Origin: Streptomyces filamentosus
Lineage (GTDB): Bacteria > Actinomycetota > Actinomycetes > Streptomycetales > Streptomycetaceae
Assembly (NCBI RefSeq): GCF_014654895.1
Contig: NZ_BNBE01000004.1
Span: 310,001-374,000, forward strand
Length of the DNA: 64,000 nt
Reading direction: 5' to 3'
Shown in pieces: positions 22,641 to 30,111 of the stretch. The notes under the pieces were generated by a model. That model did no database searches and was not told the origin of the DNA. It saw only the letters and a list, made by a program, of their open reading frames with translations. Within the stretch, counting starts at the first letter, position 1, and each line of letters begins with the position of its first letter. The position numbers were made by a program, and so were the translations under genes.

Positions 22641-23041
22641 ATGATCGCCAAGTTGCAGTGCCTGGTCCTGGACTGTCCCGACGTCCTCGAACCGGCCCGT
22701 TTCCACCGGTCCCTCCTCGGCGGCGAGGTGAACCGGCCCGACCCCCGGTGGTCGCCCGACGAGCACCGGTCGACGCTCCACACCGACGGGGGGGGTTCGT
22801 CCTGGCCTTCCAGCACGCCGCGGACCACCGGCCGCCGCGCTGGGGGGATCCCGCCCGGCCCCAGCAGTTCCACCTGGACCTGGGCGTCGAGGACCTGGAC
22901 GGCGCCGCGGCCGGGGCCCTCGCGCCGGGCGCGGCGGTCCTCGACGACGGCGGGGGCGAGCGCGGCCGGGCCGTCCTCGCCGACCCCGCCGGACACCCCT
23001 TCCGCCTGGTGCGGGAGCAGCCGTCGCGCCCCGGCGCGTGA
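22641..23041 (+). pseudogene. VOC/glyoxalase-family protein, frameshifted in a G8 run
   Basis: The N-terminal half (MIAKLQCLVLDCPDVLEPARF, then GEVNRPDPRWSPDEHRSTLH) is in one frame and the C-terminal half (FVLAFQHAADHRPPRWGDPA, then QQFHLDLGVEDLD, ending FRLVREQPSRPGA) is in the next. The switch falls in the run of eight G at 22788-22795. Together they make a normal VOC domain of about 133 aa with QxxHLDLxV, as in bleomycin-resistance-like proteins. One extra G or two fewer would restore the frame. This is either a genuine pseudogene, a slippage site, or a base-calling error. Confidence 0.75.
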
Positions 23042-23086
23042 CCGCGGTGACACCCGTCCACCCTCGCTCCGCACACACCCCCTCCC

Positions 23087-23102
23087 ATACCCCCTAGGGT
23101 AT
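23087..23102. promoter_or_regulatory. CsoR-like operator 1 upstream of the MFS gene
   Basis: ATACCC-CCTA-GGGTAT, a 16-bp palindrome 96 bp upstream of the MFS start. The TACCC-N4-GGGTA form matches what is known of CsoR-family (copper or persulfide sensing) operators in Streptomyces. Confidence 0.6.
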
Positions 23103-23144
23103 TGAGGATCACAGGGGAAAGCCTCTCCCGCCCTGGGGGTAGAA

Positions 23145-23160
23145 ATACCCGTGGGGGTAT
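23145..23160. promoter_or_regulatory. CsoR-like operator 2 upstream of the MFS gene
   Basis: ATACCC-GTGG-GGGTAT, same arms as site 1, centre-to-centre 58 bp. It overlaps a TATGGT (23158-23163) that could be the -10 element, so binding would block the MFS promoter. Confidence 0.6.
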
Positions 23161-23197
23161 GGTGGTCTGCGGATACGCGAACGGATGGGACAGCGAG

Positions 23198-24469
23198 ATG
23201 ACACGAGCGACCGCCACGGCGCCGCCCTCCCCCGGCGGCGTCCGGCTGGGGCTCCGGGAGAACCGGGCGCAGTTCGTCCTGCTCGTCGTCGTCACGGCGG
23301 CGGTCGGGGCGCTGGTCGGGCTGGAGCGGACGACGGTCCCCCTGATCGGGACCGAGGTCTTCGGGCTCGCCGGGAACCTGGCGGTCTTCTCGTTCATCAT
23401 CGCCTTCGGCCTCGCCAAGGCCCTCACCAACCTCGCCGCCGGGGTGCTCACCGCCCGGTTCCGGCGCCGGCAGCTCCTGCTGGCCGGCTGGCTGATCGGC
23501 GTGCCCGTGCCGTTCGTGCTCGCCTGGGCGCCGTCGTGGTGGTGGATCGTGGCGGCGAACGTCCTCCTCGGCGTCAACCAGGGACTGACCTGGTCGATGA
23601 CCGTCAACATGAAGATCGACCTCGTGGGGCCCGCCCGCCGGGGGCTCGCCACCGGCCTCAACGAGGCCGCCGGTTACGTGTCGGTGGGCGCCACGGCCCT
23701 GCTCACCGGCCACCTCGCCACCCACTACGGGCTGCGGCCCGCGCCCGAGCTCGTCGGCGTGGTCTTCCTCGCCGCCGGGCTCGGCCTGTCCCTGCTCGCC
23801 AAGGACACCGCCGCCCACCTGGCCCTCGAACTCTCCCGCCACCCGGCACCCGGGGGCGACGGGCCGGACGGGCCGTCCTTCCGGAAGACCTTCGCCCTCA
23901 CCTCCTGGCGCGACCGCTCCCTGCGCGGCGCCAGCCAGGCCGGTCTGGTCAACAACCTCAACGACGGTCTGACCTGGGGCGTCTTCCCGCTGCTCTTCGC
24001 CGACCGCGGCCTCGGCATCGCCGCCATCGGCCTGATCAAGGGGATCTACCCGCTGTTGTGGGGCGTGGGCCAGATCCCGGCGGGCCACCTCGCCGACCGC
24101 GTCGGCCGCAAGCCGCTCGTCGTGACGGGCATGCTCGTCCAGGCGGCGGCCCTGCTGCTCGCCCTCGCGCTCCCGGGCGACCCGCTCCTCGCCGGAGTCC
24201 TCTCCGCCGCCGGCCTGGGCCTCGGCACCGCGCTGGTCTACCCCGCGCTCATCGCCTCCGTCTCCGACCACGCCCACCCCGCCCGGCGCGCCCACGCCCT
24301 CGGCACGTACCGCTTCTGGCGGGACGTCGGCTACGCCGCCGGCGCCCTGGTCGCGGGCGTCCTCGCCGACGCGCTCGGCCTGAGCGCCACCGTCCTCGCC
24401 GCCGCCGTCCTCACCGCCCTCTCGGGCCTCCTCGCCGCCCGCTGGATGACCGACCGCCCCGGCCCCTGA
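23198..24469 (+). CDS. MFS transporter, possibly metal or sulfur-stress regulated
   Basis: 423 aa from the ATG at 23198. Twelve hydrophobic segments; loop motifs FGLAKALTNLAAGVLTARFRRR after the second segment and GHLADRVGRKPLVVTG in the second half are MFS motif A variants. The central loop is short. It resembles the AraJ-like MFS proteins often found next to CsoR/CstR regulators, rhodaneses and DUF302 proteins, which agrees with the two CsoR-like operators upstream, but none of those partners is here. The substrate is not predictable; a drug, metal complex or sulfur-compound export role is inference. Confidence 0.85.
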   Translation: MTRATATAPPSPGGVRLGLRENRAQFVLLVVVTAAVGALVGLERTTVPLIGTEVFGLAGNLAVFSFIIAFGLAKALTNLAAGVLTARFRRRQLLLAGWLIGVPVPFVLAWAPSWWWIVAANVLLGVNQGLTWSMTVNMKIDLVGPARRGLATGLNEAAGYVSVGATALLTGHLATHYGLRPAPELVGVVFLAAGLGLSLLAKDTAAHLALELSRHPAPGGDGPDGPSFRKTFALTSWRDRSLRGASQAGLVNNLNDGLTWGVFPLLFADRGLGIAAIGLIKGIYPLLWGVGQIPAGHLADRVGRKPLVVTGMLVQAAALLLALALPGDPLLAGVLSAAGLGLGTALVYPALIASVSDHAHPARRAHALGTYRFWRDVGYAAGALVAGVLADALGLSATVLAAAVLTALSGLLAARWMTDRPGP

Positions 24470-24627
24470 CGCCCCGGGAGCGGAAACGGGAGCGCGGACG
24501 GGCGCAGGGGAGGTCCGGGCGGGGCACGTCTGGCCAGTTCTCGCCAGGAGCGGAAGGTTCCGCATGTGCGGGACGGGAGGGGGGAGATAGGGCGGTGACC
24601 GTCGTTCCCCTCCGGACAGGAGTCAGC

Positions 24628-25332
24628 ATGTCCTTTCCGCCGCTTCCCGCGGACCCGGTGTTCACCGCCGACTTCGGATCGTCCGAGCAGTGGGTCGCCG
24701 GGCGCTCCTGGGCCTATCCGGGCGGAGGGCCGGTCAACCCCCGGGACAACAAGCTGGACCACCTGGTGGCGGATCCCGCGTACAGCCGCTCCGGGACGTT
24801 CCGGGCGACGCGCCGCCGGGACGGTCTGTGGGACAGCGGGCTGCTGACCACGGAGGGCAGCGCGGAGGGGTTCGAGGTGCGGACCGGCGACGTGCTGGAG
24901 GCCCGGGTGCGGCTGCCGGAGGAGACGGGAGCGTGGCCCGCGATCTGGACGTGGCGGGACGGCGGACAGGAGGTCGACGTCTTCGAGTACCACCCGGACA
25001 ACCCGGACCTCCTCGAACTCTCCAACCGGGTGCGCGGCACCTACCACTACCACCGCTCCCCCGCCGTGCGGCCCGGCGGATGGGTGGACCTGCGCACCGA
25101 GTTCGGCGCGCGGTCCGTGGTGTGGTGGGTCGACGGCACCCAGGTCTTCGCGGACGGACGCGGGGTCGGCCGGTCCTGGCACGCCGCCCTGATCGTCAAC
25201 CTCTCGGTCTGCGCGGGGCGCTACCACCCCGCGCCCGACCCTGAGACGACCGAGATGTCCTTCGAGGTGTCCGGGCTCCGGGTGTTCCGCCGCCGGGGCC
25301 GGGCCGGGGCCGTCCCGGAGGACGCGGCCTAG
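24628..25332 (+). CDS. GH16-like beta-glucanase fold protein, no signal peptide
   Basis: 234 aa. A jelly-roll beta-sandwich with the GH16 catalytic motif visible as EVDVFE in GQEVDVFEYHPDN (about residues 114-119; the first Glu as nucleophile, the last as acid/base), preceded by GAWPAIWTWRDGG as in laminarinases. It is short for GH16 and has no secretion signal; the start is fixed by GGACAGGAG upstream. It might act inside the cell or be exported without a classical signal. Its stop overlaps the stop of the convergent gene in the sequence CTAG. Confidence 0.75.
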   Translation: MSFPPLPADPVFTADFGSSEQWVAGRSWAYPGGGPVNPRDNKLDHLVADPAYSRSGTFRATRRRDGLWDSGLLTTEGSAEGFEVRTGDVLEARVRLPEETGAWPAIWTWRDGGQEVDVFEYHPDNPDLLELSNRVRGTYHYHRSPAVRPGGWVDLRTEFGARSVVWWVDGTQVFADGRGVGRSWHAALIVNLSVCAGRYHPAPDPETTEMSFEVSGLRVFRRRGRAGAVPEDAA

Positions 25333-26036
25333 GGGCGGGGAGGGACGGGGCCCGCGGGGGTCATGCCCCGGGCGCGGGCGAGGGCCGCCGCCCGGTCGGA
25401 GGCGAGGAGGTCCAGGGCGGCGAGGGAGCGGGCGGGGTCGGCGGCGGTGGCGGGGACGCCGGCCGTGAAGAGGGAGGTGAGGGCGGTGTCGCCGGGGAGC
25501 GGGCCGAGGACGGTGACGCCGGGGAGGTCGATGAGTTCGCTGTGCTGCTGGAAGGCCAGGTCGGCGCGGCCGGAGGAGAGCAGGCTGCCGGCGGGGACGC
25601 CGGGCGGGACCTGGACGAGCCGGCCGGCGAGGGCGTCGAGGCCGAGGCGGTGCAGCAGACCGGTCAGGGCCGTGCCGCTGGGGCCGGTGGAGCAGGCGAT
25701 GCGGGCCGCCGAGGTCAGGACGGCACGCAGGTCGGAGACGGTGGCGAGGGCGGGGGCCGGGGCGCCGGCCGGGACCGCGGCGACGACCTGGGAGACCCAC
25801 AGGGGGCGGAGCGTTCCCGCCCGGAGCAGGCCCTCCCGCTCCAGCGCGGTCATGGCGTCGTCGGCGAGGACGAGCAGGTCCGCCTCCGCGCCCTCGCGGA
25901 TCCGGCGGGCGACCTCGACGCCGCCGGCGGACTCGAAGCGCACGGGGACGCCGTGCGCGGTCCGGAGGTGGTCGGACAGGTCGGCGAGTATCGGGCGGGT
26001 CGCCATCGAGGACAGGCCCACGAGTTCACGGTGCAC
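25329..26036 (-). CDS. ModA-like periplasmic-binding-fold protein without signal peptide
   Basis: 235 aa from a GTG. Type II periplasmic binding fold of the molybdate-binding/PBP_like group: FESAGGVEVARRIREGAEADLLVLADD (residues 33-60) and RIACSTGPSGTALTGLLHRLGL. It has neither a signal peptide nor a lipobox, and no permease or ATPase gene is adjacent, so it is unlikely to be an ABC-importer component. It may be a cytoplasmic sensor. It is divergent from the IclR gene by 109 bp and so may belong to the aromatic-acid locus. Confidence 0.7.
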   Translation of the reverse strand: MHRELVGLSSMATRPILADLSDHLRTAHGVPVRFESAGGVEVARRIREGAEADLLVLADDAMTALEREGLLRAGTLRPLWVSQVVAAVPAGAPAPALATVSDLRAVLTSAARIACSTGPSGTALTGLLHRLGLDALAGRLVQVPPGVPAGSLLSSGRADLAFQQHSELIDLPGVTVLGPLPGDTALTSLFTAGVPATAADPARSLAALDLLASDRAAALARARGMTPAGPVPPRP

Positions 26037-26145
26037 GTCGACTCCTCAGTCGGGAAGGGTCCGCGGAAGCGGTGGGAGCGGGGAGGCGCACGTGGTCCGG
26101 TGGCTCGGCGCGGGCCCGCGAGAGGGGGTCTGCGAGACTGGCGGC

Positions 26146-26913
26146 GTGAGCACGACCCGGAGCACGGCGGCAGGAAAAGTACTGGAGGTCCTCTCGGCCT
26201 TCGACCGCGAGCACCCCGCGCAGACCCTATCCGAGATCGCCCAGCGCACGGGCCTCGCCCTGAGCACCACCCACCGGGTGGTCATGGAACTGGCCGGCTG
26301 GGGGGCGCTGGAGCGGGGCGAGGACGGGTCGTGGCACGTGGGGCTGCGGCTGTGGGAGATCGCCTCGGGCTGTCCCCGGACGCAGATCCTGCGGGACGTG
26401 GCGCTGCCGTTCATGCAGGACCTGTACGAGGCGACCCACGAGAACGTGCAGCTCGCCGTGCGGGAGGGCACCGAGCTGGTGTTCGTGGAACGGATCGCGG
26501 GGCACCGGTCGGTGGAGCTCCTGACGTCGGTCGGGACCCGTTTCCCCGTCGGGTCCACCGGCATGGGCCGGGTGCTGCTGGCCCACGCGCCGCGGGACAT
26601 CCAGGAGGAGGTCCTCGGCTCGCCGCAGCGGGCGTGGACCCCGCACACCGTCACCGACCCGCGGACGCTGCGGACGCAGCTGGACCGGATCCGGCGCGAG
26701 CAGGTCTTCCTCAGCGACCGGCAGCTCTCGGAGAGCACGGTGGCGGTGGCCGCGCCGGTGCGGATCGGGCGGACCGGGCCGGTGAGCGCCGCGCTGGGCA
26801 TCGTGCTGGCGGCGCCGGACGCGGGCAGGGCGCGCGGGCTGCGCGAGCCGCTGCTGCGGGCCGCGTACGGCATCTCCGACGAGCTCGGCAGACGGACCCG
26901 CCCGACGGGCTGA
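26146..26913 (+). CDS. IclR-family regulator of the aromatic-acid operon
   Basis: 255 aa from a GTG. The N-terminal winged helix (KVLEVLSAFDREHPAQTLSEIAQRTGLALSTTHRVVMEL, residues 9-47) is followed by the IclR effector domain (ENVQLAVREGTELVFVERI, STGMGRVLLAHAP, SAALGIVLAAP). PobR/PcaU/PcaR regulators of hydroxybenzoate and protocatechuate catabolism belong to this family, and this gene lies directly upstream of pobA on the same strand, so the effector is probably 4-hydroxybenzoate or protocatechuate (inference). Activator and repressor roles are both possible. Confidence 0.85.
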   Translation: MSTTRSTAAGKVLEVLSAFDREHPAQTLSEIAQRTGLALSTTHRVVMELAGWGALERGEDGSWHVGLRLWEIASGCPRTQILRDVALPFMQDLYEATHENVQLAVREGTELVFVERIAGHRSVELLTSVGTRFPVGSTGMGRVLLAHAPRDIQEEVLGSPQRAWTPHTVTDPRTLRTQLDRIRREQVFLSDRQLSESTVAVAAPVRIGRTGPVSAALGIVLAAPDAGRARGLREPLLRAAYGISDELGRRTRPTG

Positions 26914-26982
26914 CTCCGGGACCGGTGTCCCGGCCGGCGTCCGGGCCGACTTCCGGACCGGCGTGCCGACCGGCGTCCGCCC

Positions 26983-27027
26983 CGGAAACCGGCCCGGCTT
27001 CCGGGGTGGTTTCCGTCTGGCGGAAAC
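26983..27027. promoter_or_regulatory. Three-copy CGGAAAC operator upstream of pobA
   Basis: The 7-mer CGGAAAC occurs at 26983-26989 and 27021-27027 in direct orientation and inverted (GTTTCCG) at 27009-27015; the last two form a palindrome with a TCTGG centre. Two inverted plus one direct copy mirrors the PobR/PcaU operator plan in Acinetobacter. A further dyad, TCCGAA-GCG-TTCGGA, lies at 27071-27085. Confidence 0.55.
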
Positions 27028-27111
27028 ACCGCAGACCGGGGGTCAGGCGGGCTGGCAGCGTTCGGGCCGTTCCGAAGCGTTCGGAGCGTTCACCGCCGTT
27101 TGGGAGCTGCC

Positions 27112-28326
27112 ATGGCCGACGTCCCCGTCGACTCCATCACCTCGGTCCCGGTCGCGGTCGTCGGCGCCGGGCCGGCCGGCCTCATGCTGGCGCACCTGCT
27201 GGGCCGGGCCGGGGTGGAGACGATCGCCCTCGACACCCGCACCCGCCACGAGATCGAGACGACCCAGCGGGCCGGGATCCTGGAGGCCGACGTCGCCCGG
27301 GACCTGGTCGGCACCGGGGTGTCGGACCGGATCCTGCGCGAGGGGCACGAGCACGAGGGCGTCGAACTCCGGTCGGCCGGACGGTCGTACCGCATCGACT
27401 TCCAGGAGCTCGTCGGCGCGTCGGTGTGGCTCTACCCGCAGACCGACGTCTTCACCGACCTCGCCGACGCCCGCGAACGCGACGGCGGCACCGTCCACTT
27501 CGGGATCCGCGACACCGAGGTCCTCGACGTCACCACCGACGCCCCCCGGGTGCGCTACACGGCGCCCGACGGGACCCGGCACGAGATCCGGGCGCGGTAC
27601 GTCGTCGGCGCGGACGGCTCGCGCGGCACGTGCCGCGACCTGGTGCCGGAGGACCGGCGGGTGCGGTACGGCGCCGAGTACCCCTTCGCCTGGTTCGGGA
27701 TCCTCGCCGAGGCGCCGGCGAGCGCGCCGGAGCTGGTCTACGCCCGCTCCGAGCACGGCTTCGCGCTGATCAGCCAGCGGACCGAGAGCGTGCAGCGCAT
27801 GTACTTCCAGTGCGCGCCCGACGAGTCCGCCGACGCCTGGTCCGACGACCGGATCTGGGAGACGCTCCAGGCGCGGGTGGCCGGCGAGGACGGCTTCCGG
27901 CTGAAGGAGGGGCCCGTCACCGAGAAGACGGTGCTGCGGTTCCGGTCCTTCGTGCAGGAGCCGATGCGCTGGGGTTCGCTGCTGCTCGCCGGCGACGCCG
28001 CGCACACCGTGCCGCCGACCGGTGCCCGCGGGCTCAACCTGGCGCTGCACGACGTGAAGATCCTCGCCGACGTGCTGGCGCGGGCCCTCGGCGGCGGGGG
28101 CGAGGCCGCCCTGGAGGAGTACCAGCCGCGGGCGCTCCGGCGGGTGTGGCGGGCGCAGCACTTCTCGTACTGGATGACGCAGCTGCTCCACACCGCGCCC
28201 GGCGCCTCCCCGTTCGACCTGCGGCGACAGCTCGGCGAGTTCGACCACGTGGTGGGGACGCGGGCCGGCCGCACCCACCTGGCCGAGCAGTACACCGGCT
28301 GGCCCGCCCGCGAGCACGACCGCTGA
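27112..28326 (+). CDS. pobA: 4-hydroxybenzoate 3-monooxygenase
   Basis: 404 aa. Group A flavin monooxygenase that hydroxylates 4-hydroxybenzoate to protocatechuate with NAD(P)H and O2. FAD motif VAVVGAGPAGLMLAHLLGRAG (about residues 12-32), the DG-type segment VVGADGSRG, and the second FAD motif LLLAGDAAHTVPPTGARGLN. The PobA-specific stretch YARSEHGFALISQRTESVQRMYFQC and the ADAWSDDRIW helix match p-hydroxybenzoate hydroxylases rather than other aromatic hydroxylases. GGGAG lies before the ATG at 27112. First gene of the meta-cleavage operon. Confidence 0.92.
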   Translation: MADVPVDSITSVPVAVVGAGPAGLMLAHLLGRAGVETIALDTRTRHEIETTQRAGILEADVARDLVGTGVSDRILREGHEHEGVELRSAGRSYRIDFQELVGASVWLYPQTDVFTDLADARERDGGTVHFGIRDTEVLDVTTDAPRVRYTAPDGTRHEIRARYVVGADGSRGTCRDLVPEDRRVRYGAEYPFAWFGILAEAPASAPELVYARSEHGFALISQRTESVQRMYFQCAPDESADAWSDDRIWETLQARVAGEDGFRLKEGPVTEKTVLRFRSFVQEPMRWGSLLLAGDAAHTVPPTGARGLNLALHDVKILADVLARALGGGGEAALEEYQPRALRRVWRAQHFSYWMTQLLHTAPGASPFDLRRQLGEFDHVVGTRAGRTHLAEQYTGWPAREHDR

Positions 28327-28358
28327 CCCCACCGCCCCCGACGGACCCGAGGCCCCCC

Positions 28359-29384
28359 ATGATCATCGACTGTCACGGTCACTTCACCACCGCCCCGCCG
28401 CAGCTCGCCGAGTGGCGGGACCGGCAGATCGCCGCCGCCGAGGGCCGCGGCCCCGTGCCGGACCCGGTCGAACTGGTCGTCACCGACGACGACCTGCGCG
28501 CCGCGATCGAGGGCAACCAGCTGCGGCTGATGGACGAACGCGGCAGCGACCTCACGGTCTTCTCGCCGCGCGCCAGCTTCATGGCGCACCACATCGGCGA
28601 CTTCGCCGTCTCCTCGGTGTGGGCGCGGATCTGCAACGACCTGGTCCACCGGGTCGCCGGCCTCTACCCCGGCCGGTTCGCCGTGGGCGCGATGCTGCCG
28701 CAGTCGCCGGGCGTCGACCCCGCGACCTGCCTGCCCGAACTAACGCGGGCAGTCGAGGAGTTGGGCGCGGTCTCGGTCAACCTCAACCCGGACCCGTCGG
28801 GCGGCCGGTGGACCGCTCCGCCGCTGACCGACCGCAGCTGGTACCCGCTGTACGAGGCGCTGGTCGCGTACGACGTCCCGGCGATGATCCACGTCAGCAC
28901 CTCGTGCAACCCGGCCTTCCACACCACCGGGGCGCACTACCTCAACGCCGACACCACGGCCTTCATGCAGCTGGTGCAGGGCGACCTGTTCGCCGACTTC
29001 CCGGCGCTGCGGTTCGTGATCCCGCACGGCGGCGGCGCCGTGCCGTACCACTGGGGCCGGTTCCGCGGGCTGGCGATGGCGCTCGGGAAGCCGGACCCGG
29101 AGCGGCTGCTCGACAACGTCTTCTTCGACACCTGCGTCTACCACCAGCCCGGCATCGACCTGCTGACCCGGGTGATCCCCAGCCGGTCGGTCCTCTTCGC
29201 CAGCGAGATGATCGGCGCCGTCCGCGACGTCGACCCGCGCACCGGCCACCACTTCGACGACACCAGGCGGTACGTCGACGCCACCGCGCACCTGTCGGAC
29301 GAGGAGCGCGCCGCCGTGTACTCCGGCAACGCCCTGCGCGCCTACCCCCGTCTCGCCGCCCGCCTCGCCGCGGCCGGCCGCTGA
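28359..29384 (+). CDS. ligJ: 4-oxalomesaconate hydratase (amidohydrolase type)
   Basis: 341 aa. Amidohydrolase-superfamily hydratase of the LigJ/GalB type: the metal-binding HxH is H6/H8 in IDCHGHFTT, with H and D ligands in MIHVSTSC, FVIPHGGGAVPYHWGR and FASEMIGA. In the protocatechuate 4,5-pathway it hydrates 4-oxalomesaconate to 4-carboxy-4-hydroxy-2-oxoadipate, the substrate of LigK. The NADTTAFMQLVQGDLFADFP block is characteristic. It follows pobA by 32 bp. Confidence 0.88.
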   Translation: MIIDCHGHFTTAPPQLAEWRDRQIAAAEGRGPVPDPVELVVTDDDLRAAIEGNQLRLMDERGSDLTVFSPRASFMAHHIGDFAVSSVWARICNDLVHRVAGLYPGRFAVGAMLPQSPGVDPATCLPELTRAVEELGAVSVNLNPDPSGGRWTAPPLTDRSWYPLYEALVAYDVPAMIHVSTSCNPAFHTTGAHYLNADTTAFMQLVQGDLFADFPALRFVIPHGGGAVPYHWGRFRGLAMALGKPDPERLLDNVFFDTCVYHQPGIDLLTRVIPSRSVLFASEMIGAVRDVDPRTGHHFDDTRRYVDATAHLSDEERAAVYSGNALRAYPRLAARLAAAGR

Positions 29385-29411
29385 CCCCCACCCTCCAGGA
29401 GAAGAACTCCC

Positions 29412-30101
29412 ATGGAACACACCGAGATCGGCGTCGTCCGCACGAAGATCGAGCGGGCCGACCCGGAGGCCGTCGCGGAGCTGTCGAAGTTCGGCGTCGC
29501 GACCGTCCACGAGGCGATGGGCCGGGTCGGCCTGATGCGCCCCTACCTGCGGCCGGTCTACCCGAGGGCGCGGATGTGCGGCACGGCCGTGACCGTGCTC
29601 CTCCAGCCCGGCGACAACTGGATGCTGCACGTCGCCGCCGAGCAGATCCGGGACGGGGACGTCGTCGTCGCGGCCTGCACGACCGAGAGCGAGGACGGCT
29701 TCTTCGGCGAGCTGCTCGCCACCTCCTTCCGCGCCCGGGGCTGCCGGGGCCTGGTCATCGACGGCGGCGTGCGGGACGTCGCCGACCTGGAGGGCATGGA
29801 CTTCCCCGTCTTCTCCCGCGCGGTCAACGCCAAGGGCACGGTCAAGGCCACCCTCGGGTCGGTCAACGTGCCCGTGGTCTGCGGCAACGCCCTGGTGCGC
29901 CCCGGTGACGCGGTCCTCGCCGACGCCGACGGGGTCGTCGTGGTGCCGCGCGAACGGGCCGCCGAGGTGGCCGCCGCGGCGGCCGCCCGCGAGGCCGCCG
30001 AGGAGGGCAAGCGCGCGCAGTTCCGCGCCGGGAAGCTCGGCCTCGACCTGTACGGGATGCGCGGCCCGCTGGCCGCGCTCGGACTGCGGTACGAGGACTG
30101 A
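29412..30101 (+). CDS. ligK: 4-carboxy-4-hydroxy-2-oxoadipate aldolase / oxaloacetate decarboxylase
   Basis: 229 aa, RraA-like class II aldolase. The family signature GELLATSFRARGCRGLVIDG-GVRD (about residues 97-120) is intact, with the metal-binding Asp and substrate Arg in DGGVRD. It splits 4-carboxy-4-hydroxy-2-oxoadipate to pyruvate and oxaloacetate, the last step of the 4,5-cleavage route. GGAG lies upstream in AGGAGAAG, and the gene is 27 bp after ligJ. The C-terminal ALGLRYED end fits a hexameric/trimeric LigK. Confidence 0.9.
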   Translation: MEHTEIGVVRTKIERADPEAVAELSKFGVATVHEAMGRVGLMRPYLRPVYPRARMCGTAVTVLLQPGDNWMLHVAAEQIRDGDVVVAACTTESEDGFFGELLATSFRARGCRGLVIDGGVRDVADLEGMDFPVFSRAVNAKGTVKATLGSVNVPVVCGNALVRPGDAVLADADGVVVVPRERAAEVAAAAAAREAAEEGKRAQFRAGKLGLDLYGMRGPLAALGLRYED

Positions 30102-30111
30102 GGAGGCCGCC

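Noticed and set aside
23185..24627. Frame joined to the GH16-like gene that would give a 715-aa protein
   Set aside because: The first 480 codons are the shadow of the MFS gene; the GH16 fold begins at the ATG 24628 after a good ribosome site.
25542..28358. Long plus-strand frame ahead of ligJ that could make a giant fusion
   Set aside because: It covers the ModA-like, IclR and pobA genes in other frames. The LigJ domain starts cleanly at the ATG 28359, and the upstream residues have no domain.
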